In this document: positions 8,282 through 17,638 of the stretch, one piece after another
Position numbering within the stretch: the first letter of the stretch is position 1
Layout of the letters: every line of letters starts with the position of its first letter
From: Pseudoalteromonas sp. N1230-9
GTDB lineage: Bacteria; Pseudomonadota; Gammaproteobacteria; Enterobacterales; Alteromonadaceae
Length of the DNA stretch: 64,000 nt
Reading direction: 5' to 3'
Assembly: GCF_032716425.1 (NCBI RefSeq)
Contig: NZ_CP090419.1
Span: 3,531,001-3,595,000 of the forward strand
Notes under the pieces: model-generated
What the model saw: only the letters and a program-made list of their open reading frames with translations
What the model was told of the DNA's origin: nothing
The model's database searches: none
Position numbers and translations under genes: made by a program

Positions 8282-9583
8282 TTAAAAGAAAATAAAGAGT
8301 CCGAGTGCCAATGCGACACCGATAAGCGGAATGACCGCAGTCAGCGCTGCCATTGACCAATACGCTCGTTGATGCGTTTCTTTACAGATAGCGCGTATCG
8401 TTGTAACCACATAGCCATTATGTGGCAAGGTATCGAGTGCTCCAGAACTAATCGCCACCACACGGTGTAGTTGTTCAGGGTTTACACCCATGTCTAAATA
8501 ACCCGGTGCGACAAGCGGTAATGCAATGGCTTGCCCGCCAGAAGCAGAGCCTGTTAAGCCGGCAATCACACTAACCGCAACCGCAGCACCAACCAGTTCA
8601 TTCCCCGGCATATGGGTCATCACATCGACAGCGGCAGTAAATGCTGGTGACACTTTCGCCACAGCGCCAAAACCAACCACGGCAGCGGTATTACCGATTG
8701 CCACTAAAGCACCGGTTGTACCCACATTAATAGCATTACCCATATCGTGAAAATGCTTAAAGTTGATAATCACAATACTCAATACACCACCAAGTAAAGC
8801 GACAATCAGCGCTGTTTGCTGCAGTACATCATGTAACGTAAATGATAAGAGTAGCACCACGATTAGCGGGATCACGCCTGTGATTGGATGCGGACGACGA
8901 CGCTCAATAATGACAGGATCATCATCACGCGCTTCAAAGGTTTCGCCATTAGCAACGGCTTTTTTGATCATCTTGTTCAACCAAAAGTAACCTGCTGTCG
9001 CCATGAAAATAGCGACCACTAAGCTCACTTCCCACGCTGCATAGGGTGACGTACCAAGGTGCTTAACCGGGATCCAGTTTTGAATTTCTGGCGAGCCAGC
9101 TGAGGTCATGGTAAAGGTCACCGAACCAAATGCTAGCGTTGCTGGAATAAAACGGCGCGGTAAGTTTGCATCTTTGAATAGACTTAATGCCATTGGGTAA
9201 ACAGAAAACGCAACGATAAAGACGCTCACGCCACCATAGGTTAAAACAGCACAGGCAATCACAACCGCAAGAACGGCGTGCTTCATACCTAATTTACCCA
9301 CAATGTAGCTTGCAACACTGTCTGCAGCACCGGTGTCTTCCATAAACTTACCGAATAGCGAACCCAGTAAGAACATAAAGAACCACGCACTTAAGAAGCC
9401 TGCAAAGCCATCCATATAGGCGTTAATAAAGTTTGTATCTGCCGATACAGGGAAAATGGCCATGCCACTACTAAGTGCAACTAACAGTGCACAGATTGGC
9501 GCAGCGATAAATAAATTTACCCCACGCAGCGTTAAAATGATCAGCAGTATTAAACCGCCTAACAGTCCTATCATGCTCAGCAT
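8282..9583 (-). CDS. GntP-family permease, probable 3-hydroxybutyrate/short acid importer
   Basis: A polytopic inner-membrane protein of about 434 residues with around a dozen hydrophobic segments, matching the GntP/gluconate-citrate-type family. GLTGSASGGQAIALPLVAPGYLD and SGALDTLPHNGYVVTT are its conserved re-entrant regions. An upstream extension of the frame exists, but the ATG at 9583 has an AGGA Shine-Dalgarno at the right distance and leaves a normal first membrane helix. It leads the operon with the esterase, bdh and scoAB, so 3-hydroxybutyrate or acetoacetate uptake is the best guess, as for the B. subtilis homologue next to scoAB. Confidence 0.87.
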   Translation of the reverse strand: MLSMIGLLGGLILLIILTLRGVNLFIAAPICALLVALSSGMAIFPVSADTNFINAYMDGFAGFLSAWFFMFLLGSLFGKFMEDTGAADSVASYIVGKLGMKHAVLAVVIACAVLTYGGVSVFIVAFSVYPMALSLFKDANLPRRFIPATLAFGSVTFTMTSAGSPEIQNWIPVKHLGTSPYAAWEVSLVVAIFMATAGYFWLNKMIKKAVANGETFEARDDDPVIIERRRPHPITGVIPLIVVLLLSFTLHDVLQQTALIVALLGGVLSIVIINFKHFHDMGNAINVGTTGALVAIGNTAAVVGFGAVAKVSPAFTAAVDVMTHMPGNELVGAAVAVSVIAGLTGSASGGQAIALPLVAPGYLDMGVNPEQLHRVVAISSGALDTLPHNGYVVTTIRAICKETHQRAYWSMAALTAVIPLIGVALALGLFIFF

Positions 9584-9673
9584 AGACATTCCTATAATTA
9601 TTGTTATTACACAGATGAGGTGACATCGGAATAATGCTTTTAGTCTTACCTTAAGCGTTCTAAAAATACATAA

Positions 9674-9754
9674 CACTAAGGTACTATCTGCTTTAAAAAT
9701 AGCTTAATTGCTTGATAAATAAAGGGCTGTGGTGGGTATAGCACTATGGTACTA
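9674..9754. promoter_or_regulatory. Divergent promoter region with direct repeats CACTAWGGTACTA
   Basis: CACTAAGGTACTA at 9674-9686 and CACTATGGTACTA at 9742-9754 are 13-base direct repeats that differ at one base. They lie in the 295-base space between the divergent permease operon and the TonB-receptor gene. Repeats of this kind are candidate operators for a shared regulator. The LuxR-type response regulator at 12283 is the nearest candidate. This is inference; the sequence shows only the repeats. Confidence 0.4.
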
Positions 9755-9878
9755 ATTCAATTTTTGCAACTATCTTCTACATTAACTGACAGGTGACACG
9801 GGCAAATCTTATTCAGTCTTCGGCAACATCGATGTGAGTGGCCATAAGACTAATGACAACAATAACAAGGAATACAAC

Positions 9879-12170
9879 ATGATAAAGCTTAACCCAAAAG
9901 TCGCGCCACTTACTCTGGCTGTATCACTTGCTTTGGCAGGTGTCAGTGCTCAAGCGGCAGAACAAGCCGAACCTGCAGCAAAAAAAGGTGAACTTGAACG
10001 TATTCAGGTAACAGCACGTAAAACCGTTGAAAATCTGCAAGAAGTGCCTGTTGCTGTCACTTCAATTGGTGTTGAAGAACTGGCAGAAAACGGCATCGTC
10101 GTCATGACCGAAGTTCAGCAGTTTTCACCCAATACCACCTTGCAAGCCAGTCGTGGTACTAACTCTACCATTACTGCGTTTATTCGTGGTGTAGGTCAGC
10201 AAGATCCTCTTTGGGGTTATGAGCCAGGCGTAGGTATTTATATTGATGATGTCTACCTTGCTCGTCCACAAGGTGCCGTGCTTGACCTACTTGATGTGCA
10301 ACAAATCGAAGTATTACGCGGCCCACAAGGAACGCTTTACGGTAAAAACACCATTGGTGGTGCAATTAAATACGTCACCAAAGAAATGAGCGGTGATGCC
10401 ACGTTAAATGTACAGGGGACTGTGGGCAGCTATAACCAGAAAGATTTAAAGATTACCGGCCAATTACCGATTGTTGACGAAAAACTTTACGTAGGCTTTG
10501 GGTTTGCAACGCTTAACCGTGATGGCTTTGGTGAGTTTTTAACATCGGCTCTTGATAACCAAGACCGCGAAAACTACAACAAAGACGTGACCGCAGCACG
10601 TGTAACACTCGAATATACACCGACTGATGACTTATTCTTTCGCTTAGCGTGGGATAAAACAGAAGACAAATCAAACGCAAAAGGTGGCTACCGTTTACTA
10701 CCAAGCCTACTAACCGATGCGCCAGTTCCAGACAGCGTGTATGACTCATACACGAGCTTACCAACATGGAACAAAGTTGAACTTGAAGGCTACAGCCTGA
10801 CTGCTCGTTGGGATATAACTGACTACACCAGCATTAAATATGTCGGTTCAAGCCGTGAGAGCTACTCACCAACCAACATCGACTTTGATAATACTTCAAT
10901 TCAAATTTTCGATGTTCCTGCAATTTACGATGATGAGCAAACCACTCATGAATTACAGCTAAACCATCAAGGCGATAACTATAAACTGGTTTCGGGTCTT
11001 TATTACTATGACGGTGAATCATGTGGTCAATTCCAAGCTATCTTGAAAGTATTAGGTCAGGCATTAGGTGGCCCAAGCTTAACCCGTGAAACCGGTGGCT
11101 GTAGTAACTCAACAAGTAAGGCGGCTTACATCCAAGGTAGTTATGACTTTAACGAACAATGGTCAATGACATTGGGCGCGCGTTACACCAAAGACAAAAA
11201 AGAGGCGAATGTTTATAACGGTTTAATTTTTGATACTGTTTATCCAGAATCAGATTGGATCTCAGGTTACACTCGCCCAGAAGGCCAACTTGTACCGACG
11301 GTACTCGATGATGAGGAAGAATGGTCACGCTTCACACCGCGTGCAGGTGTTGAATACCAGTATTCAAACGACATCATGTTCTTTGCAAGTTACGCGCAAG
11401 GCTTTAAGTCAGGTACGTTCAACCCTCGGGCAAGCACAGCAGAGCCCGCTGCAAAACCAGAAATTGTTGATTCATTCGAAATCGGCATGAAGAGTGAGTG
11501 GAACAATAACTTACGTGCAAACGTCACCTTATTCTCACTCGACCATAAAGATCGTCAATATATTTCTGTGTTACCAGGTGAAACAGATGCAGATCTAAAC
11601 CAACGCTTAGGTAACATTGGTGAGTCAACATCTGATGGTATTGAGCTTGAGCTTAACTATGTAGCATCTGAATCGCTCAGCTTTGATACATCAATAGGTT
11701 ATATTGACAGTAACTTCGATAACGTGATTGATTTTGACCCTGTAACAGGTGAGCAATTCGATAAATCAGACCGTTTTACAGTATCAAACACACCTGATTT
11801 AACCTTTAATCTGGGTGCAACGTACCGTATGTACACAGAAATGGGCGACTTTGTTATTAATGGTAACTATTACCACAGAGGCGACTATGCGCTATTCGAA
11901 GAAGATAGTCTATTAACGCAAGATGCTTACGGTATCTTTAACATGGGTATTACTTGGTACAGCACAGATGGTCACTGGACTGCGGGTCTTTACGGTAAAA
12001 ACTTAACGGATGAAGAGTACATGATTGGTGGTTACCAGTTCGTGGCACCTGATCCAACAGACCCAACAGATACCAGCAAATACACCCCAGGTTTAGGTGG
12101 TGATAATACGCTAATTGGTTACTACGGCGACCCTCGCACTGTAGCCTTCACTGTTGGTTACCGTTTCTAA
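9879..12170 (+). CDS. TonB-dependent outer-membrane receptor
   Basis: 763 residues: a signal peptide (TLAVSLALAGVSAQAA), a TonB-box-like ERIQVTARK, a plug domain with RGPQGTLYGKNTIGGAIKYVTK, and a 22-strand-type barrel ending GYRF. It has no N-terminal STN signalling domain. The ATG at 9879 has an AAGGAA Shine-Dalgarno; the upstream in-frame ATG at 9834 adds 15 polar residues before the signal peptide and is less likely. Such receptors import bulky substrates, not only iron chelates. The gene is divergent from the esterase/3-hydroxybutyrate operon, which suggests an ester or oligomer ligand; this is inference. No Fur box is obvious in front of it. Confidence 0.92.
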   Translation: MIKLNPKVAPLTLAVSLALAGVSAQAAEQAEPAAKKGELERIQVTARKTVENLQEVPVAVTSIGVEELAENGIVVMTEVQQFSPNTTLQASRGTNSTITAFIRGVGQQDPLWGYEPGVGIYIDDVYLARPQGAVLDLLDVQQIEVLRGPQGTLYGKNTIGGAIKYVTKEMSGDATLNVQGTVGSYNQKDLKITGQLPIVDEKLYVGFGFATLNRDGFGEFLTSALDNQDRENYNKDVTAARVTLEYTPTDDLFFRLAWDKTEDKSNAKGGYRLLPSLLTDAPVPDSVYDSYTSLPTWNKVELEGYSLTARWDITDYTSIKYVGSSRESYSPTNIDFDNTSIQIFDVPAIYDDEQTTHELQLNHQGDNYKLVSGLYYYDGESCGQFQAILKVLGQALGGPSLTRETGGCSNSTSKAAYIQGSYDFNEQWSMTLGARYTKDKKEANVYNGLIFDTVYPESDWISGYTRPEGQLVPTVLDDEEEWSRFTPRAGVEYQYSNDIMFFASYAQGFKSGTFNPRASTAEPAAKPEIVDSFEIGMKSEWNNNLRANVTLFSLDHKDRQYISVLPGETDADLNQRLGNIGESTSDGIELELNYVASESLSFDTSIGYIDSNFDNVIDFDPVTGEQFDKSDRFTVSNTPDLTFNLGATYRMYTEMGDFVINGNYYHRGDYALFEEDSLLTQDAYGIFNMGITWYSTDGHWTAGLYGKNLTDEEYMIGGYQFVAPDPTDPTDTSKYTPGLGGDNTLIGYYGDPRTVAFTVGYRF

Positions 12171-12282
12171 AATAGAATCTAGATCCTTGTGTGAGAAAGG
12201 TTTGTCTGACACTTCCCCTCAGGCAAACCTTGTTTCAAAAGGCAAAATCACTTATAACATAACGCATTGGAGAATCGAGGGA

Positions 12283-12945
12283 ATGTCTTTAGCTGTGAAC
12301 ACCATAATCGCCGATGATCACCCGTTATTTAGAAGTGCGCTGCGTCAAGCTGCCGCGACATCAGTGCCAGAAGAACATATTAAAGAAACCAGTGACATTG
12401 AGGGTTTGTTTACACTGTTAAGCGCTCACCCTGAGATTGAACTGATATTTTTAGACCTTACGATCCCAGGTGCAAATGGCCTACAAGCCCTCTCGCAACT
12501 GCGTAACCACTACCCAGATATCTTAGTCATCATGGTCTCTGCCAATGAGACACCAGCTATAATCAAACAAGCTATGAGCCTTGGCGCTGCTGGTTATATT
12601 CCGAAGTCATCTTCTTTAGATGTCATCAGTGAAGCAATTAGCCATGTACTTAATGGCGATACGTGGTTACCACCTGAAGTAGATTTAACCGATGTGGTGA
12701 TCAACGACGAACAAAGCGAATTTGCTCGTAACCTTGAAAAACTAACCCCCCAGCAATACCGCGTACTAGCGATGATTGCCGACGGTTTATTGAATAAACA
12801 AATCGCCTTTGAAATGTCGATTCAAGAAACCACAATCAAACAACATGTGTCAGCGATTTTACGTAAACTCAATGTCTATAACCGCACCCAGGCAGGCATT
12901 TTGTTTAATCAACTTTCGCAGGTTGGCAAAATCGAAGAAAGCTAA
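12283..12945 (+). CDS. LuxR/NarL-family response regulator, CrbR/ErdR-like
   Basis: 220 residues. The receiver has the acidic pair in IIADDHPLF, the phospho-acceptor Asp in IFLDLTIPG, and the conserved Lys in GYIPKSS. The output domain is a LuxR-type HTH (LTPQQYRVLAMIADGLLNKQIA and TTIKQHVSAILRKLNVYNRTQA). The ATG at 12283 has a GAGGG Shine-Dalgarno and starts just before the receiver; a longer frame from 12154 adds 43 unlikely residues. The protein resembles regulators of acetate metabolism such as CrbR and ErdR, whose partner is a symporter-type kinase. A CrbS-like kinase is encoded at 20294-23746. The pairing is inference. It could instead control the neighbouring TonB receptor and ketone-body operon. 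Confidence 0.88.
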   Translation: MSLAVNTIIADDHPLFRSALRQAAATSVPEEHIKETSDIEGLFTLLSAHPEIELIFLDLTIPGANGLQALSQLRNHYPDILVIMVSANETPAIIKQAMSLGAAGYIPKSSSLDVISEAISHVLNGDTWLPPEVDLTDVVINDEQSEFARNLEKLTPQQYRVLAMIADGLLNKQIAFEMSIQETTIKQHVSAILRKLNVYNRTQAGILFNQLSQVGKIEES

Positions 12946-12977
12946 TTTAAGCATTCACTCCCAGTTTTAAAACTCGC

Positions 12978-13030
12978 TTTCCCAGTAGTGGGAAAAGTTC
13001 ACGCTCCAAAAAATAACAAGCTGTTATTTT
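12978..13030. promoter_or_regulatory. Two perfect palindromes upstream of the sigma-54 promoter
   Basis: TTTCCCA-GTAG-TGGGAAA at 12978-12995 and AAAATAACA-AGC-TGTTATTTT at 13010-13030 are both perfect inverted repeats. The first is centred about 62 bases upstream of the -24 GG, a position compatible with an enhancer site for the NtrC-type activator encoded at 17639. The second is AT-rich and may be a second site or the terminator of the response-regulator gene. Confidence 0.55.
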
Positions 13031-13045
13031 TCAATACCTTAACAA

Positions 13046-13062
13046 TTGGCACAAAACTCGCC
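13046..13062 (+). promoter_or_regulatory. Sigma-54 (RpoN) promoter of the ABC efflux operon
   Basis: TTGGCACAAAACTCGCC has the -24 GG (13048-13049) and -12 GC (13060-13061) with exactly ten bases between them, the invariant RpoN spacing, and five of five matches in TGGCAC after the first T. It lies about 40 bases before the first gene of an operon that encodes its own NtrC-type activator. Confidence 0.75.
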
Positions 13063-13098
13063 TTAGCTATTCCATGATTATTTAAATTTCTCAGTATC

Positions 13099-14376
13099 AT
13101 GGATTTAGACAGCACACTAAAACGCAAACCTCAGCAATCAAAAGCTAAAAAATGGCTTATGGCTGCAGCCATGGGCGTGTCGGCTCTTGGCGCTTTAATG
13201 GTGTATCAATGGGCGACACCCACTGTGGTTGCTGCAAGCCAACTACAAATAGCGACCGTAGAACAAGCCGACTTTGTGGTAAAAATACGTGGCTTTGGTC
13301 GTTTAAAACCAAAGTATCAACGTTATTTAACCAATACCGACACCGCAATGGTCGAAGCTATCCATGTTTACCCTGGCACTATCGTTAAAAAAGACACGGT
13401 GATTTTAAGCCTCGTCAACCCACAGCAAGCACAGCGTTTGTCGGTCGCTCGACTAGAACTTGCTCGCCAAAAAGCCAGTGTTAATGAGCAAAAAATTAAC
13501 CAGCAAAGCGAGCTACTTGAGCGCCAAGCGAATCTCGCCATTTTGAAAAGTGAGCTGCAAAGCGCAGAGCTCAGAGTCGATGCTGAAAGCAAACTGATCG
13601 AGCAAGGGATTGTTTCAAGCCTCGATTACAAACGAAGCGTGCTTAACGTTGCACAGCTTACAGAGCGCGTAAGGATCGAGCAGCAACGCCTTGCACAGCT
13701 TAAAGAAATGCATTTACAACGTAGTAAAATACAGCAAGAACTATTAAGCCAATTTGAGCTTAATTATCAAGTTGAGCAACACGCTTTTGATCAGCTGCAA
13801 ATAACGGCAGATATCGATGGCATGCTACAAGAATTGAATGTTGAACTTGGCCAAAACCTCGTGCCGGGTACCCGCCTTGCGGTAGTTGGCTCAAACAAAG
13901 CACTAAAAGCAGAGCTAAGCGTTAAGCAAGCTGACGCCGAAAAAGTGGCACTCAATATGGCAGCGAAAGTAAACACTTTTAGCCAAGCAGAGCAAGGTGA
14001 AGTTGATGCCAAAGTCACCCGAATTGACCCTATCGTTACCGATGGTCGAGTTATTATAGAGCTTGATTTACAAGGCACACTGCCTGCCAATGCCCGCCCC
14101 GATTTAAGCATTGAAGGCTATGTGGTTAGCAACATTATTCCCGATGCGTTAACCATTAACGTGCCACAAAAAGCACAAGCACACAGCAAAGCTACGCTGT
14201 TTAAACTTAATCCAAATACCCAGTTAGCAACGCCAATCAATATCGAATTTGGTACACTCAGTGACAATCAAATTCAACTTTTGAGCGGTGCCACCGTGGG
14301 CGAACAGCTGATCATTTCAGACCTTTCTAAATGGCAGCATTTGGCAACAATAAAAATCGAACAGGACAGTTTATGA
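13099..14376 (+). CDS. ABC efflux membrane-fusion (HlyD/MacA-like) protein
   Basis: 425 residues. One N-terminal membrane anchor (about 18-38) is followed by a biotinyl-lipoyl half-motif (VEAIHVYPGTIVKKD), a long alpha-helical hairpin (about 105-215, rich in Gln, Glu and Leu), the second lipoyl half (ITADIDGMLQELNVELGQNL) and a beta-barrel domain. This is the periplasmic adaptor architecture of MacA/HlyD proteins, which link an inner-membrane ABC transporter to an outer-membrane channel. Its stop overlaps the ATG of the ATPase gene (ATGA), so translation is coupled. No outer-membrane TolC-like gene is present nearby. The cargo is unknown. Confidence 0.9.
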   Translation: MDLDSTLKRKPQQSKAKKWLMAAAMGVSALGALMVYQWATPTVVAASQLQIATVEQADFVVKIRGFGRLKPKYQRYLTNTDTAMVEAIHVYPGTIVKKDTVILSLVNPQQAQRLSVARLELARQKASVNEQKINQQSELLERQANLAILKSELQSAELRVDAESKLIEQGIVSSLDYKRSVLNVAQLTERVRIEQQRLAQLKEMHLQRSKIQQELLSQFELNYQVEQHAFDQLQITADIDGMLQELNVELGQNLVPGTRLAVVGSNKALKAELSVKQADAEKVALNMAAKVNTFSQAEQGEVDAKVTRIDPIVTDGRVIIELDLQGTLPANARPDLSIEGYVVSNIIPDALTINVPQKAQAHSKATLFKLNPNTQLATPINIEFGTLSDNQIQLLSGATVGEQLIISDLSKWQHLATIKIEQDSL

Positions 14377-15125
14377 AAACCAACACGCTTATCTCATTAA
14401 ACAAAATCGCCAAAGTTTATCGCGGCCAAAATGTTGAAACCTACGCATTAAAAGACATCAGCCTGAATATAAACCAAGGTGACTACATCTGCATTAGCGG
14501 CCCTTCAGGCTGTGGTAAATCGACGCTGCTGTCATTATTAGGCTTACTCGATAGCCCAACTGCTGGCGACTATTTCATTAAAGAAGTCGACACAAAAACC
14601 CTCGATATGGATCAGCAAGCTGAACTAAGAAACCTTCATATTGGTTTTATATTTCAGTCGTTTAACCTAATTGATGAATTATCGGTTTTTGACAATGTGG
14701 CACTGCCGCTCACTTACCGAGAGCCAGCCATGAGCCCAAGCGAAATAGAGCTTGCGGTAAAACAAGCCCTTGATGAAGTTGAAATGGGCCACCGTGCCCA
14801 ACACAAACCCAATCAATTATCTGGTGGTCAGCAACAGCGTATTGCCATTGCCCGCGCACTGGCTGGTAAGCCAAGCATTTTATTGGTGGATGAGCCGACC
14901 GGTAACCTAGACTCAAAAAATGGTGATGCTGTCATGGACTTGCTTGATGAGCTGAATAAAAAAGGCACCACGATTTGTATGGTAACCCATGATTTACGTT
15001 ATGCAGGGCGCGCTAAAACGCAACTTAAGTTGCTAGATGGTGAAATTGTTTCCTACTCTGAAGCTCGCCAATCACCTAGCAGCGACACTGCCGAGCATGC
15101 ACTCGAAAGCGCTGAGGTGATGTAA
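14373..15125 (+). CDS. ABC transporter ATP-binding protein (LolD/MacB-N-like)
   Basis: 250 residues with every ABC motif: Walker A GPSGCGKST, Q-loop in FIFQSFNLIDELSV, signature LSGGQQQRIAIARAL, Walker B ILLVDEPTGNLD and the H-loop in MVTHDLRYA. It belongs to the branch that powers MacB/LolCDE/FtsX-type exporters. The ATG at 14373 overlaps the stop of the adaptor gene, and its own stop overlaps the start of the permease gene (TAATG), which favours this start over an upstream in-frame ATG at 14331. It energises export by the permease encoded next. Confidence 0.95.
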   Translation: MKTNTLISLNKIAKVYRGQNVETYALKDISLNINQGDYICISGPSGCGKSTLLSLLGLLDSPTAGDYFIKEVDTKTLDMDQQAELRNLHIGFIFQSFNLIDELSVFDNVALPLTYREPAMSPSEIELAVKQALDEVEMGHRAQHKPNQLSGGQQQRIAIARALAGKPSILLVDEPTGNLDSKNGDAVMDLLDELNKKGTTICMVTHDLRYAGRAKTQLKLLDGEIVSYSEARQSPSSDTAEHALESAEVM

Positions 15126-17575
15126 TGAAATTAACTAAAACACGCGCTCAACTGAGCTTAGCATGGGCATCATTAATGAATGCACCGGGCTTTGTCACTG
15201 CGGTTATCGCAACGCTTGCTTTAACACTGGCAACCTTGTTTGTGGTGCTTAGCCTTGTTAACAGCTACTTTTTAAAGCCCCTTGATGTGTACGATGAAAG
15301 CCGCATGGTGGTGGTTGAGCAATCTCTTACTTATGATGACTACGATGCCACCGGCTTTCAAAGCTATCAATCGATGGTGCATTGGCTTAAGCATAATCAA
15401 AGCTTTGAACAAAGTATGATGATCAATGCGGGTGAGCAAATCTTTGCAAACCTTGATGGCGAGCCTAAAGAGCCTGTGCTGTATGTTGGCGGCAACTACT
15501 TTGACTTATTAAACACGCCATTTTTAATGGGACAGGGTTTTGACCTTGGAGAAACGCTAGAAACACCTGATGACCGCGTTGTTATCTCTGCTAACTTTTG
15601 GCGCAAGCATTACAACAGCGACCCGAACATTATTGGTAAAACACTTTCAGTCATGGCGGGTGAAACCGATTACGTTCACCGTATCGTCGGTGTTGTTGAT
15701 GACTCATTCAGCCCACCTTACATGTTTAAAGCAAGCGATGTTGAAGTATGGTTTCCATCAAGTGCTGACCGCCGTTACTTTCACAATGATGATTGGCAAA
15801 GCCCGTGGACAAACACTTTTAAAAACCTAAAACTGATTGCAGTTTTAAAGCCTGGGGTCACCATAGATCAAGTTAAAGTCGATTTAAAACAGCAGATTGA
15901 TACGGTTAAATCAGAGTGGCTAAACAACGGGGGGATCACCGATGTAAAACCTGAAGTAACTCCTTATCGTGACGTTGAGCTGGGTAATAACGATGACTTA
16001 AGCTTAATGATGTTAGCCGGTGCAGTAGGGCTACTGATTATTGCAGTACTTAACGTCAGTACTTTATTCTTCTCGCGCGCTCTTGCTCAACATAAAACCC
16101 TCGCCTTGCAGGCGGTGTTAGGTGCTAAACGCAGCACGTTATTTAAAAGTATCTTTTTACAGTCACTAATTTTAATGACCTTATCGGTAAGCATTGCACT
16201 GTTTTTATCGGTATGGGGCATACGTTTATTTAAAGTATTGGCAGAAAGACGATTACCACTGGTTAACAGCTTGGCGGTTGATAGCACGTTGGTCATTGTT
16301 GCCATCATACTGTGTATTGCTCTTGCTTATATTTTCTCTGTAATTACAGCGCGTTTGGTGAATTACAAAACCCTAAATACGCAAATGCAGAACAGTGGAA
16401 AAGGCGGGGTTTCGCAGGTATCTGGCCGTACAGTGCGTATTTTAATTGGCTCACAAATGTTTGTTGCCGCGCTGCTTGTTAGTTTTTCGGTGATGGTAGT
16501 CAGTAAAGCCATGGGCACGATTAACCGCCCACTCGGCAGTGATACCGAAAACCTGTATTTTGCCAACCTGTTCCAACCAAATAATCAAATGTCATTGGCG
16601 GAGCGCTACGAACATATGCTGCAATACAAGCAGGTTTTACTTGATAGCCAAGGCATTGATGATGTTGCTCTGGGTCACAGCCCAGTATCAGCAAGACAAA
16701 ATGCCAACACCCTGACTGATGTAAACGGTAAAAGCTCAATTTTCTTCCCTAGTCAGTGGGTAGGGCCTGATTACTTTGCGTTAGTTAACACCAAAATTCT
16801 CGCTGGCCGCACCTTTAGCGAACAAGCTATACGTGGTGAAACCAACGAGATACTTGTCTCGGTCAGCGTTGCAGAGAACTTATTACCAAGCCAAGACTAT
16901 CGAAAAATCATCGGCAAGAGCTACCAAGGCTTAGAAGAAAAGATGTATGAAGTGGTTGGTGTAACCGAAGATTTTAATCACCCTAAATACTACGATGAGT
17001 CGTTTGGTCGTCATATTTGGTGGCCAGCAACACCGTATAGCTACATGTTCACTATCAAAGCTTCTGAAGGCGTTAAGCTAACAAATAAACAAATACTTAA
17101 TACGCTAAAAGAAAAGAACAGCGATCTAACCATGTGGCAGTTTAATGACCTGCAACAAGAGTACGACAATTTACTGTATATGAGCCGTCTGACTGTGGTT
17201 CTGTGTAGTACCTTAGCGCTATTTACTCTATTATTAGCAGCAATTGGTATTTTTGGGGTACTAAGCTACAACCTAGGTCTGCGCCGTTATGAGTTTGGTA
17301 TTCGTATGGCATTAGGTGCAAAAAAAGCACGCTTATTCAAGCTGATGAGTGTTGAAGCTATTATCCCTGTGCTCATTGGCTTTGCGGTTGCTCTCGCTGT
17401 GGTAATGATAGGTTTTTACATGTTGCAAGGCCAGCTAATGTCTTGGCTGATACTTGATGTAAGACTGCAATTACTTGCTTGGAGTATTACCTTATGTATT
17501 GCGCTATTCGCTTGCTTTAGACCTTTGGTTTTACTGCTTAAAGCAAAACCTATGGCCGCACTGCGTAACGATTAA
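15125..17575 (+). CDS. ABC transporter permease, MacB/FtsX type (duplicated)
   Basis: 816 residues with an N-terminal membrane helix (about 20-45), a large periplasmic MacB-type core domain, a group of three helices (about 295-410), then a second helix/periplasmic-core/three-helix set ending near 805. This double MacB_PCD-FtsX layout is typical of mechanotransmission exporters for peptides, lipids or macrolides, with the ATPase encoded separately. AAIGIFGVLSYNLGLRRYEFGIRMALGA near the C terminus is a strong family block. The tight overlap with the ATPase gene confirms one complex. The cargo is not identifiable. Confidence 0.92.
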   Translation: MKLTKTRAQLSLAWASLMNAPGFVTAVIATLALTLATLFVVLSLVNSYFLKPLDVYDESRMVVVEQSLTYDDYDATGFQSYQSMVHWLKHNQSFEQSMMINAGEQIFANLDGEPKEPVLYVGGNYFDLLNTPFLMGQGFDLGETLETPDDRVVISANFWRKHYNSDPNIIGKTLSVMAGETDYVHRIVGVVDDSFSPPYMFKASDVEVWFPSSADRRYFHNDDWQSPWTNTFKNLKLIAVLKPGVTIDQVKVDLKQQIDTVKSEWLNNGGITDVKPEVTPYRDVELGNNDDLSLMMLAGAVGLLIIAVLNVSTLFFSRALAQHKTLALQAVLGAKRSTLFKSIFLQSLILMTLSVSIALFLSVWGIRLFKVLAERRLPLVNSLAVDSTLVIVAIILCIALAYIFSVITARLVNYKTLNTQMQNSGKGGVSQVSGRTVRILIGSQMFVAALLVSFSVMVVSKAMGTINRPLGSDTENLYFANLFQPNNQMSLAERYEHMLQYKQVLLDSQGIDDVALGHSPVSARQNANTLTDVNGKSSIFFPSQWVGPDYFALVNTKILAGRTFSEQAIRGETNEILVSVSVAENLLPSQDYRKIIGKSYQGLEEKMYEVVGVTEDFNHPKYYDESFGRHIWWPATPYSYMFTIKASEGVKLTNKQILNTLKEKNSDLTMWQFNDLQQEYDNLLYMSRLTVVLCSTLALFTLLLAAIGIFGVLSYNLGLRRYEFGIRMALGAKKARLFKLMSVEAIIPVLIGFAVALAVVMIGFYMLQGQLMSWLILDVRLQLLAWSITLCIALFACFRPLVLLLKAKPMAALRND

Positions 17576-17638
17576 CAGCACAAAATGGCAGCTTTAGTTT
17601 TAGCTTAAGCTGCCTCAACAGGATAATAAGAAAACATC

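Noticed and set aside
12154..12282. Longer N terminus for the LuxR-type regulator
   Set aside because: The 43 extra codons overlap the end of the receptor gene and precede the receiver with no family match; ATG 12283 has a good Shine-Dalgarno.
13791..14111. Minus-strand open frame of about 106 codons inside the adaptor gene
   Set aside because: It is a shadow of the helical-repeat region; the real gene is on the plus strand with coupled neighbours.
17587..17614. GGCAGCTT/AAGCTGCC hairpin between the ABC permease and regulator genes
   Set aside because: An 8-base stem with a 12-base loop and no T-tract; too weak to call a terminator, and the genes are probably still cotranscribed.
17576..17638. 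Second sigma-54 promoter before the NtrC-type regulator
   Set aside because: A TGGCA word is present, but no GC is at the required ten-base distance.
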